DNA of 64,000 bases from Ascidia mentula (taxonomy: Eukaryota; Chordata; Ascidiacea; Phlebobranchia; Ascidiidae): NCBI GenBank assembly GCA_947561715.1, contig OX387205.1:4407001-4471000 (forward strand), given 5' to 3'. The notes beneath the pieces were generated by a model, which did no database searches, was not told the origin of the DNA, and saw only the letters and a program-made list of their open reading frames with translations. Positions 13,501 to 25,900 of this stretch are shown here, piece by piece. Every line of letters begins with the position of its first letter. Position 1 is the first letter of the stretch. The position numbers and the translations under genes were made by a program.

Positions 13501-16500
13501 TCATCTGGATCGACCACCATTTCCGCTGATAAAAATACATAGTAAATTTAGACGATCAACAACAGTCACGCACGAAAATGACACTCACTAATTTGGGGTG
13601 GAAGTGGCATCCAAGCCCAACTTTTGTGAGTCATGCTCTCGCTTTTGTACCCCAATGGGATTATCCATTGGTAGCTATAAAAGTGAATGAAAAGATCACC
13701 AAGAATTTGAAACATATTATTCAAAAACATAGTTTTAAAATTACTCATTGTCATTTATGTTCTTTTACAAAATGTAAATCAAGACTGACTCGTAAGGACT
13801 TGGCGGTTCCATTTTATCTGCTTCTGAGTCGAGTAGAAAACGTTGTTGATAGAGTCGAACAATATTCGTTCTATCCTTCTGTCTCTCCATCCTCACAGTT
13901 GGGTATCCCATCTGCAGCACCCACGTATCTATAACTTCTTTGAGGGTTTCTCCAGTTGGCGGCAAATTTCCACTATCGACTTTCTCATTAGCCTGCAATA
14001 CAATAAACGGTTGACACTCGCGGAAATAAATGCGTGTGCACATCATTAGACGGATAGTTTAAGCGACACATTGTTGCATGTTACTTAACCTTGGAATCAA
14101 ATTAAACAATAATTACGTTTCTGTTACCTGGGACCAATATTCGATCAACTGGTTGTGATTCACAGTTCCGTAAGCATGGGCGTTTATGTAGTTCTACAAA
14201 AAACAACCACCACTAAGTACGCAAAAAAGCATAAATGATAAACCGTATTGTATTTTACATTTTTTAACCGGTACGTTAAAAGTTTACGTAAATCGCTTTT
14301 AATGCTAAAGCGGTTAAGATAGCAAAGTTAAATAATCCATCCAATTTTTGCATGCGCCATTGCTGGACATAGTTTTTGCACTATACTTTTGACATTGCTG
14401 ATTTATTTTTGTAAGGCCTGCAATATTTACGAATTCATGGAAACATGAAGAACAATTTTTCTTTGGTGACTTTGCCCTTTACCCATTCAAACGAACCGAT
14501 GGCAATCTTTCGTTCAAAGATAGTGGTACAGTCAATAAAGTGACATAAGATTTTTTACCATTTTTGTTATGGCTAATACTTACAGTTAGTCCCAATTTAA
14601 ATGCTTCTTCCCCAAGAAACTCATTGATCATGCGGACAATGCAAGCTCCCTTCTCATACGATATAGAATCAAACAGGGCGTTTATGTCATCCGGTGTGGA
14701 CACGTTCTGTGCCACGATTGGTCGAGAATTTGCTAAACCGTCCACTGCTAATGCTTCCTGGAGGTCTCTAGTTATGAACTGGTCGTTCTAAAATAATAAC
14801 TTTCGTTCAAAACCATGGAAGTCGATAACCGTAATTAAAAACTTCATTTCGAGACATTTTATGTGTGCCCAACTGGTTTCATGGGATGCTTCACATGTAA
14901 AGAGTTTTTCCTTACCATCCTCCAGGTTGGTTCAACATAATTAGCTCCCAAGTATTCCACGTAACTTGCAAAACCTTCGTTCAACCACAATTCGTCCCAC
15001 CATGACATCGTTACCAAGTTTCCAAACCACTGAAAACAATCAATTTACACTTTAAAACCATTTTGCAGATCTTGCTATTTTTAGCTCTACTCGATTGAAG
15101 TTCATACGATAAACTCTCGAAAGTGTATTGTATCGGGCAATATAGTTAATGGAACTAGAGATTCGATATTTCTATGGAAAGTTTAAACAACGATAATAAA
15201 ATGAAGATTATACTAATGTGGAAATTATATTTCAAATATAAGTTGACATTGTAGTCGTGACTTTTCACAGCAATAAAAACGTATGATGGATTTTTATTGC
15301 CTTGGAAAATATTAGAATTTCAATTTTAAATGAAAATAAATGTGAACCTGATGAGCCAACTCATGTGCAACCACAGATGCAACCGATTGCTTGTTAGATG
15401 CTGAGTTAACAGCAGGGTTGTATAGCAATACTGTTTCGCGGTACATTACTAATCCCCAGTTCTCCATTCCTCCAAGAGCAAAATCCGGGACAGCCATTTG
15501 ATCTGCAATTATTGTTTTGCTTATTGACACAAAGACAAACCCATAGGACAACAATAACCAGTACCCGTTACGGTATATTTAAATGACAATTTTATTGTAA
15601 ACAGTTGGTTACTCTTATCACTAGCTGTACTGGTGATTGTGGTACCTGATTTTGGTAGCGGATAAGAAACGTTGAAGTAATCAACGTAATATTCTAGAAT
15701 GCGTGGTGTAATCTCACTGGAGTAGTTCGCGTTTCCTTGTGCAATTTGCTGAGGTCTGGCATAGATTCTTGTCTGTTGATTGAAAACGATTTAATTCCAA
15801 TGGAAGTTAGAATAAATACAATTAGTTTAGTTGTAAAATATTTTTTCCCGTGTAGTAATGCACAATAGTGAAATACACCTGCGTAGTGCTTTTGTCTGCA
15901 TGTTCCACAAAGTCGAAGTCACTGACTACAAAAGCAAGCAGGTAAGTGCTCATGATTGGGGTACGTTCGAATTCGGTTTTCTTCCACCCATTAACTCCGT
16001 TCTGAAACAAAGCACATATTTTAAACATGTAAAGGGTATGAATGTACTGGACAGTACATTCATACTGGACACAGTACATTCATACCCATTTAACAACTGT
16101 AAAGGTATATTGATAGCAAAAGATGAATCAATTTGCCTCAAGTTATTAAGTAACTGCAGTAATTCTTACCAAGAAAAAAGTATGTGCGGGGTAGGAAATA
16201 CCGCGTTATTTGACATAACGTGTTTTTTTTAATCAAACATTTACTAAAGGACGACAAACTCAAAGGACGTTGCATATTGTTGACTATTAGGCTACAACTG
16301 CAAAATGGCAAACAATCTAACTTAGAATCTACAAAGTGCTTGTACCCGTTACATATTATAAAATCAATTTCTACTTTTTTGCTACAAGCGTCGCTGTAGC
16401 AACAGATGGATATTAGAATGCAACTTACCACTGTCGTAAGGCTTGGCATGTTGGAAAGAGCAACCATTGGATCTTTGTGTGAGAGAAAAATTTTGAAAGT

Positions 16501-17888
16501 TGATTTCAAAGCCGGTTCGTCAAAACATGGAAAAGTTTTCCGTGCATCAGTTGACTGCATTTGAGTAATTGCGATTGTTCTGGATAAAAAAGCAGAGGGT
16601 TCACAACGAAGTAAGCGAAGCATTTGATCATACTTGCGCATAAGCAAAAGATAGCTAAACGTAGCAAGGTATGTTGGTCTATTGCCCCAACTCAACTGCT
16701 TGCTTAGCCTATGTTCTCTCGTTAAATATTATGTTACACATAGCGAAACAATTCAATTAAATTTGTTCACAACCAGTTTTATAAATCGACTGTTAGGCAA
16801 ACAAATTTCTTGTAGTTTTCCGACTTTACCACAGTTGATTCATGAATTATCATGCATTACACTTACACTGTCTCCCCTGCTGCGTTGGTGTATCTGCTTC
16901 TGTATAAACCTCCCAAATCATCCGAAAGCTCTCCAGTAAACTCGGTGTAAAGTGATATGTTGGTGCCTGCCGCCACTTCGCTGGCAAGGGAAACAATCAG
17001 GTATTGGTAGCCTTCGTGAAGCCACCGGCCCTCAGAAGATGTGACCAACTTGTTACCCTAAAATAGATGTATTTTGATTGTCTGCAACTGCACCAGGAAA
17101 AAAAGATTTGAGAAAATCGTAACCGGTTCATTGTAAGTTATCAGTTTAGAAACCTTTTTATTTCAAAAATTTACCGAAAACCGCATTAGATGAAAACCAA
17201 ATCACAATACCATTACAGCAATGTCGTTTTATATGGTTATAATAGGAACACTACTTTTGACTGCAATGCATCGGTCTAAGTCACAGAAGTATGTAATGTA
17301 CTTCGTGTAGTACGCGAATATTATATATATTCATTATATTTTAACTTACGTTTTGATCTCTTGGTTCAACTAGTGAGTAGCTTAGTTTGTTGCTGTGAAT
17401 GTAAATATAACTTGTGCTCTGATTAACTTCCATGAAAACCTCGCTCGTACCAGTAAACCAGTTCTTTCCATTTGTATCTGGTTCCAAATCAGGTACAAGG
17501 TCAACCACATAATGAAGCGGAATTAGATATGGAGGTAATCTTATATTATCCCATGGCCCAGTTGGTGTAGATGTTGGGGTGGTTGTGGCTGGGCTGGTGG
17601 TTGTAGGACTGCTTGTCGTAGTTGTCGAGGCAGTTGTGACTTCTTCACATGACGGTGCTTTTGGACGACCGACAAAACCAACAAGCAGACCAACCGCAAC
17701 TGTTGAAAAAGACATTTAAGTGCAAGACCAAACTTTCTTCCAACCCACAGATGCACAAGGTTGTTTACAAGGCTTACTAATTTCACCAAATAACAACTTT
17801 TGGTGTATATTTTCCACTTACGTATTATAAGAAGAGTTACAGTCACATAAACAGCAGCTGCACATTTGCTTATCACAAGCTTTCCCAT
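10530..17888 (-). CDS. Aminopeptidase N-like M1 zinc metallopeptidase, copy B
   Basis: Membrane-anchored ectopeptidase paralogous to copy A exon for exon. The start at 17888 (MGKLVISKC) leads the cytosolic tail and anchor (17888-17822). A Thr-rich stalk ending in PTSTPTG is in the 17700-17350 exon. [11 protein letters not shown] lies at about 16580-16434. The exopeptidase motif is GGMEN instead of GAMEN, with HELAHQ, in 15503-15350. [10 protein letters not shown] is at 15031-14917 and SYEKGA at about 14789-14583. Domain III and the helical C-terminal domain run from about 13677 to the TGA at 10532-10530, ending EINATP. The glutamate of the motif, both zinc histidines and the third-ligand glutamate are all present, so activity is expected. 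The GGMEN change could alter N-terminus recognition (inference). Introns hold a hammerhead-bearing element (10917-11133), an unexplained insertion (about 12180-12930) and a palindrome (16034-16087). Confidence 0.92.
10917..11133 (+). mobile_element. Small hammerhead-ribozyme element with terminal inverted repeats
   Basis: Inverted arms of 28 bp with one mismatch (10948-10975 and 11108-11135) enclose a hammerhead core. A 15-bp direct repeat (AACAAAAAAATCATA, 10902-10916 and 11134-11148) brackets the element like a target-site duplication. The right copy overlaps the arm end by two bases. Hammerheads in small non-autonomous elements are known from Penelope-like elements and retrozymes, and this is the likeliest class. 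Confidence 0.75.
11054..11087 (+). ncRNA. Hammerhead ribozyme motif, minimal type I
   Basis: CTGATGA at 11054-11060, then a stem II hairpin GGCTGTT/AATAGCC closed by GCAT, then GAAA at 11080-11083, C, and GTC at 11085-11087 as the expected cleavage triplet. GAAACGTC leaves a two-base-pair stem III, the form described for Penelope-like elements, which are thought to work as dimers. Stem I is partial: flanking CTTCCTC can pair with GAGAAA with one mismatch. All core positions match consensus. Confidence 0.72.
12180..12930. other. Unexplained enlarged intron segment in aminopeptidase B
   Basis: The intron between the exons near 12022-12127 and 12935-13014 is far longer than the same intron in copies A and C (about 70-80 bp). 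It includes a purine-rich open stretch (12406-12618) and a T-rich stretch ending in AATAAA near 12820. I recognise no coding family in it. It is probably an old insertion. Confidence 0.45.
16034..16087. repeat. 54-bp hairpin palindrome
   Basis: Arms GGGTATGAATGTACTG (16034-16049) and CAGTACATTCATACCC (16072-16087) are perfect inverted repeats. The string CAGTACATTCATAC also occurs as a direct repeat at 16052-16065 and 16072-16085. It lies in an intron of aminopeptidase B. Confidence 0.9.
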
Positions 17889-19973
17889 TTGTCCAGGTGC
17901 TTGGTACTTTCTGGCAATCAAGCACAAAACTAATTACTAAGTAATGTAGACTACAAAATTAAAATAAAATTATTACAGTTGCAGTCACTCAAACATCATA
18001 CAAAAGATAAGTACCTCCTTAGGTAATACCTTTTTCGTACTTCCAATCTTAGTTACTTGCTTGATTATCTGTCTGCTAAACCAGCAGATATCTATATCTG
18101 TCTGCCTACATTGCTATTTAGGTAAAACATACATTTAGCCAAATTGAAGTCTTGCACCGTGGCAGCGACACTAAATTAAACACGCATCGCATTTTTGTGA
18201 TATGAGTCACAACCTTGCCATTAGATCCTGCCCTTAAAGTAAAACTACTCCAGAACGTACACAGCTTGTAAAGTTTTTACTATCGTGGTTCTTTGTTGAG
18301 TAATTTCCTCTTCAAACACTGATTTATTTACATTCTCCATACTGAGATGAAAGGTTATAAGGATGATGTTGAAATACACTGGGCATGATATTTTTGACAT
18401 GGTATTGCTTTGGCCTTTTGCTTTGGTTTACTCAGTGCCCATGCCATTTTTTACTTTTGTATATTGCTCATCCGCCTTTTTTCGCAAAATAAACATAATT
18501 TGATTTAATCTGTTTTTTTTCTGAGCCCACAAAATTTTGGGGTAGCAAGAGGAATTCAACAAGCCAATCAAAAAAATGTTATTAATTTGCAAAAGGCAAT
18601 GGCATCTTCGCATAAAAAAAATCATAAATAGATGGATCCAAGGTACAATTACGAGACAAAATATCGCCATTTCAGTAACTGAATTTGCCAACAACATATA
18701 TATCACACAATATTTTTAAGGCGCAATTCAAGGTAAGCCGCATTTAATATTACTAATGAGCAAAATGGTCTCATACTAGCTGGTTTCTGGCCTGCGACGA
18801 GTGTAGAATAAAGTTGATTGTTTGTCTGCTGTCGGCAATTTACACAGCAGCCTACTAAAAACAAGGGATCGTTGTTTGAGGGAGAATGAACGTAACATGA
18901 TTATCAGACCGGGCGCCCAGAGCAAACACATGATAATGACTAGGCTGTTTGGCTGCTGTTGCAAATATTTAACTCGCCCGCGTGTGTCAGGTGGTGTACC
19001 ATTTTGATAAATGTGCTAGCCAAACAATACGTAATCGGAGTAAACAGGCTATTCACAAGCACTGGTAAGGCAGGGAAAATCATATTTTCGACACAACCTT
19101 TGTGATGTTGACGCACAGCAATGTGGTAATTTATCGTGGTAATTATGAAATATTTGCAGGACCACGCGCTTTTTAGGTTGTTACGTAATAATGTACGTCA
19201 TACACAAGGTATGTTGATTTTTGTGTTAGTTTCAACTCTCTACCGTGCTTGCAGCGAATTAACCTTATTGTAAAAAACGTTATATAACATAAAAAGTTGC
19301 GGTGTGGTATATATTCAGTTGCAAAATATACGACATGGAAAATAGTAACGTTATGGGAAACTATTCGAATCAAACATGACTTACAGGTGATGCATTCAAC
19401 TGACAAAAAAATCTACAAAACCTAGTAAAACAGATAATAATCATGCCGCCACTGCCACCACTCCGCAGTTTTGTAAACATTTGACTCGTTTGTGCACGTC
19501 AGGACTTATTTGTGCACGCCAGGACTCAGGCCATATTTGTCAGCCGGCGGAAAATTAAAATCAAAGGTCACCACCAATACGTAATGCATACCAGTCTCAA
19601 ATAAGCTATAGTGGAATGTGAAAAAAATTACAACCTAATATAATAACTTAGCAAATTTTGTATGTATAAAATTTAAATTACTGTACCTTATGAACACACA
19701 TTTAAATTGTATTTCATATTTTTCATGGGACATACTGCTTTGGCTGCTGACATTTTTGCACCCAACAATACTGATATCATTTAGTATGTACTAGGACATA
19801 ATTGCAATTGTTTTTCTGTCTCACTACTTTGTAAAAGCCTGTTATAGTCTGCTTCAGGTAAACAACACAAGAATAAATAGTTTTTGCATTAATTCGCCTT
19901 GTTCGACCCAAAGAAACTGTATCGTTACGACCGCCATCATATTTTACTGATTATTAAATGAAATATTTTATTT
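17889..19973. other. Intergenic spacer between aminopeptidases B and C
   Basis: This is the 5' flank of copy B and the 3' flank of copy C. No open stretch in it shows exon-intron structure or family similarity, and no repeat with clear ends was found. Confidence 0.55.
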
Positions 19974-22900
19974 TTAAGTGGAACCATTAATTTCAGTCAG
20001 TTTAGCCGTAAGCCAGTTGAAAACTTCATCCTCGTTCATGGATCTCCACTTGATGTTATTGTTAGTTGCCTCTATTGCCTGGTCAGTTTCTCTAGAAGCC
20101 GTTCCAAGCTGGTCCACATTTTCTTGTTTGAAATCCTTCAACTGTAATGTAATTTTGTGTTGGTGTTGCTCCCAGGCATATCGTAATTTTCAAGAGTCTG
20201 ACCTTTTTGCAGCATAGTAATGAGGCCTAGTGGGACACGTGAGTAAATATGAAGCTAAGTAGGCGAAACGTGGTCGAACAAAATCCAACTGTCAAATTGT
20301 GCCAGAAGGTCAAACTCTTTAAAGTATTTTTTCAGCTGTGTCAGACAATTTTGCACCGGCAATTCTGTGCAGCGACATATCAACATTAAGAAAAACCTTA
20401 TAGGTCGAAACAGTGGCCATCTGTATGCATCTTACACAATTAAAAAAAACACTCAGACTGTGAGTTGAAAAACTTTTCCATTAAATGAATTCTTGTCACG
20501 TGTTTTTGTGTGGTTCGGTCTAGCTTATTATACCTGCTGTAGTTCAAACTCGGTCGAGAAATGTGACGTACAACTTGAAATAATTCCACTTATTGAAGAA
20601 ATTGAGTTTCCATACCTTGAAAAAAGTTGGTAGTTTGTTCATTTTTTTTTCTCAGGCAAAAGCCAATTAAATTTATTCACTAACAACAAAACTTTGAAGA
20701 ACAGTAATATCGTGGTTGCTGTCGTTGGATACAAATGTAAATTTTGGACTTGTCTACTGTTGTTACTCACAAATTATAAAGATAACCCCATTGCTGTCGA
20801 ACATAATCCCAAGTCATGTCCCTTGCATACTCGTTATCGCACAGATTTTGAAGGATTCGAGAAGCATCCTGTATTCGTACGTAGGAGTCGTTCATAACGT
20901 AGTCCAAAAACCTAAAAACAACTTTATTATTTAAAGCTTATTTGCGCTTTGTGATAAAATACTTTCTATACTATAGAATTTCCATAGAATAAATACAAAA
21001 GTGTTGATTCCACTCGGATGTCGAAGTCTGGCTGTGAGTTTTGTGCCACGGACTAAATCAGTTACATTAAGGAAGCCTATCTGAATAGCCGGTGAAACGT
21101 CGGTAAATAAAAGCTACGTGTGATTGTGTCCGAAGAACAGACTAATTGAGATACAATATGCCTGGCAGACTCAGCAACACATTAAATCAAGAGTACTTAC
21201 ACGATAATACAATACTAACTCAGCAAGGACATTCACGGTCCATCATACGATACTGCAATAAAACATTAACATTTCGTGGTCACCTGCTGATGATCCATGG
21301 AGTTTTTGTACAAGTCAAAGCGTATTGCAGTTTTGCTTTTTCCTGAAGGTTAATTTCGTTCAAGTACAGACTCCACACAAAGTCCCACGTGTCTGACCCT
21401 GTGTTGGCGATCGTGTGACAATATACAGGTTGCCTCAAGTTTGGAGTAATCCTACAAAACAAATCTTTGTTTGTTATTCTTTTGTAATTTGTTTCATTAA
21501 CGACTTAGTATCCTTTATTTATTGTGTTTAAAGTGAAGTAACTTACGAGTTCACCCCAGTGGTGGTCCAATTATTAAATTGCACTATGGCTTGTTCAACA
21601 CAATCCGATACCCCATAAGAACAAGCCGTATTGATGGCATTAATTCTTTGATACCTGAAATATAAACATAACAGTAACAGAGATGGCCTGGAGAGATGGA
21701 AACAATCTTATTAGAATGGAGAACTCACTGCTCCAGATGTGATCCTTCATCAATCCAAGTTAGACTGTTGTAAACATTTTCCACCAAATATGCAATGTAC
21801 TCCTAACAAATTTCAAATTGAGTCGTAGGATATTTATATAAGATAATAACTTACTGAATAAGGTCCGTAAACCTTTGACCTTCCCAATATCATATCAAAG
21901 TAACCCAATTCGACCAATGCACTTTGCCATGTGATGTAATCAAAGTCATACCGTAGCGATTCTGTCAAACCTAATGCAATGCTGTAATCGATTTCTTCTG
22001 ATCTGTAGTATAATTAACACTCGACATAACATACGAACACGTCACGTTGCATATATCAATACCTTGCAAGGTTAAATGCATCGTTCATCAGTTGCCCTCT
22101 AGATCTTACGTCTATTTCCTGGGACACAATAGAATAATAAACGTTTCACCTAATACATGTTTGTTAATTTACTCTTACCGTGAAATTTGTAATTAAAACA
22201 TTTGTTAGCCTCTGCCAGTTTTCCAAGTCGTAATTCACTCGGTAGAACCCGAAAGCTTGGTAGTTGCCAATGTAATACTCATCTGGTTCGACCACAATTT
22301 CAACTTAACAAATATGAAAAGATTTAGAAAATACTCCACGCTTCATCCTGCTCGCCTCTTACCATGCTCGGGTGGCAGTGGCACCCAGGTCGCGCCTATC
22401 TGTGGTAAATGCTCACGTTTGTACCTTATAGGTATTAGCCACTGGTATCTAAAAGCAAGCAAAGGATGTAATAACAATCAAAAATGGCCATTGGCAATTT
22501 AGTAAACTGAAATAAACGTTGGCATTGCAACAAAAAAAGCGGTATTTATGTACAAATATATTATCTGATACAATATAACACACCCACAAAGAATATTTAT
22601 TTTGTACAGGATTTTTGAAAACTAACTCGTAAGGACTTGGCGGTTCCATTTTATCAGCTTCGGAGTCGAGTAGAAAACGTTGTTGATAGAGTCGAACCGT
22701 ATTCGGACTATCTTTCTGCCTCTCCATTCTCACAGTCGGGTATCCCATTTGAAGCACCCACGTATCTACAATTTCCTTTAGTGTTTCCCCTGTGACAGGC
22801 AAGTGACTGTTTCCAACTTCCTCTTGAGCCTACAATGCAGAAAAGGTAAGTGTCGTAATAAATTGTGGGGAAGGTGTGGCTAATAGATCGATCGTATCTC

Positions 22901-25900
22901 CTCTGGTCGAACCTGATTTAGTGTTGTTTTTACGAAATAGGTAGATAAACATAATATTCATGTTTTAACATAGCGCATCTGAGACATTGCTATAAAGGCA
23001 GTCATGATCTGAGATAATAGACAGGAATTTCCAATATAAATTTCGACTATCTTCTTATTTAAACATTTATCCATCGTGTATTATCAGGTTCCCTTATCGA
23101 TCCCATTGTTGACAAAGCTGGCCACCTATGTTGCAGGGCATGCAGATCGTTACCTGATTCCAATATTGAATCAATTGGTTGTGATCAACGGTTCCATAGG
23201 CGTTTGCGTTTATGTAGTTCTGAACAAAGAAATGAAATTACAAACAAGAATCATCAGGCAATACTTGTTTGTTGTATAAAAAATTGGACGTAGCATATCC
23301 CTCCTGCAGAATAGATTTGTCTGGGGTAATTGTACACAAAACTAACGAAATTGTGTTGTGTTTAAATGACGCAAGCATATTAATGTGTGTGAAATAGAGA
23401 TGGCTATGTTATTATTGTTGTTGAGTTTGAGATGAATCTCGTCACACAAAAACCAGTTTGCTTTTAATTACATGTAATTACAAAGCATTTGTAATATCCT
23501 AAACACTCACAGTCAATCCCAATTTAAATGCTTCCTCGCCGAGAAACTCGTTTATCATGCGGATAATACAAGCTCCTTTTTCATACGATATGTCATCAAA
23601 CAAGGCGTTGATGTCACTGGGGGTAGATACGTTTTGTGCCACGATTGGTCGGGAATTCGCTAAACCGTCGGCTTCCAATGCCACTTGTAGAGTTCTCGTA
23701 ATGAACTGATCGTTCTGACATAAAACAATATACAATTGCGGTAAACAGTTGTGAATAAGACACAAATTTGCTGTTATGTATACTATGTAACACAAATATA
23801 TGATAAATATTTACTTACCATTCTCCAGGTTGGTTCAACAGAATTAACTCCTGAATACTCCACATAACTTGCAAAACCTTCGTTTAACCATATTTCGTCC
23901 CACCATGTCATCGTTACCAAGTTTCCAAACCACTGAAAATCAATTAATTTATAGTTTTAAGCAATAGTTTATAATCTGCAAGGTTGTTTTCATGCAGGCC
24001 CTAGGATCACATTAATACCAATGGGAAACGAGTAGCTTTGTAATAGGACATTTGAAAGAAGTTTTTGTGTCTTTTTTTTGCTAAAAACAGGCTGATAAGG
24101 CTTGGTTGTCCCTGTGAAAGTGGTTCGAAAATGAACATATATTGTTGACAAACATTAAGTTCACAGCGACAATTTCATCAATTGTTTTATCAGGGTCTGA
24201 CCGTTTAATTTTCCACATCCTGATCCTGCGACATTAATTATTTTTGTGGTCTGGAATTTTGGCGGGCCATCACGCATGTCTTGTGTTGGTGGTTTATTAG
24301 GCACTGGCGAGAGGTACTTATATGGATTTTAATTATCTCCAGGCTTCAAAATTATTGGCTCCACTAGACACAGGAGCAATATTTGTCTTATAACAATGCG
24401 TAACGATACATGTGCGTGCTTATCGAAAAAAAAACATTATTAAAGCTTCTGGTTTGACCCGAAAACTTTACAAACCTGATGGCCCAACTCATGTGCAATT
24501 ACAGATGCCACAGACTGCTTGTCTGATGCCGAGTTAATACCAGGGTTGTACAGCAGCAAAGTTTCTCGGTACGTCACTAATCCCCAATTTTCCATTGCAC
24601 CAGCAGAAAAATCCGGGACAGCCATTTGATCTGTAACAAAACGCCTTACTGTATATTATTTTGCAGAAAGCAAAACAAAATTTACTTTTTTGGGCAATAA
24701 TTTTGAGCAGAAAACCTTGACTAACATACACGTGTCTGCTAAATACGTCTGTAGTATACCTGACTTGGGTAATGGGTAAGAAACGTTGAAGTAATCAACG
24801 TAAAATTCCAGAATACGTGGTGTAACGTCACTGGAATAGTTCGCGTTTCCTTGTGCAATTTGCTGGGGTCTTGCATATATTCTTGTCTGTTGATTCAAAA
24901 CGGTTTATTTTCATTGGACAATTCTCGGCCGTGATTATTTAGTGACATGTTTTTTCATTTAGTGCTGTTGTTACAAAACGGTGGAAATTTCCTGCTGAAA
25001 AAAATAAAACACTACGTCAATGCCGTAGAAACAATGTTTCATCGTTAATTAATATCCGAAGTTTATGAAATTTGGGTCTATGTTGGATTCAACGCTGAAG
25101 TATTTGTTTTGCCTAAAGACATTCCGAAGACTTATACGTTCATAATCAGATTGTCTCAATACGTCTAAGGCTGGATGCAGGATGTGCATTTCAACATGCG
25201 AGTTTCCCCATCTTCAGCCTCTATTGTTGTATGACGACTTTTGTGGGAAACGATGAAAAATATCAAGAACTGTTGCTTCATATCATTTGACTACTGTTTT
25301 TTACCTGGGTCGTGCTTATGTCTGCATGTTCCACATTATCAAAGTCACAAACGACGAAAGCAAGGAGGTAAGTGCTCATGATCGGGGTACGTTGAAATTT
25401 TGTTTTTTTCCATCCATTTCCGCCGCTCTGACAATTAAAATTAAGCAAATGTACAGTACGTACTTTTCAACACATTAACGAAAAAACTGTTCCAACCGTT
25501 CGGTAATTTTGCTGCAAGTCATTAAAGCAACATGCGTCAATGGGTATCAAGCAAACATGTTTCGTGGTTGACAGTTAATTAGCAATGCGTTACGAGTCGT
25601 CACCACGTGTTGTGTTTGGTTAAACATTTACAATGTTTCCCCGAACACACACTCAAACCACACCACACATTATGGGCTATGTTGCGGCCTAAAACCCATG
25701 TACTCTAAATCAAAACTCACTACAAATTTACACCATTAAAACAACCTCTTGTTCCATCATTAGGCTATACTTACGACCGTAGTTATGCTTGGCATATTGG
25801 CAACGGCAAACATTGGATCTTTATGTGAGAGGAAAATGTCGAAAGTTGCTTTCAAAGCCGGTTCATCAAAACATGGAAACGCTTTTCTTGCATCAGTTGA

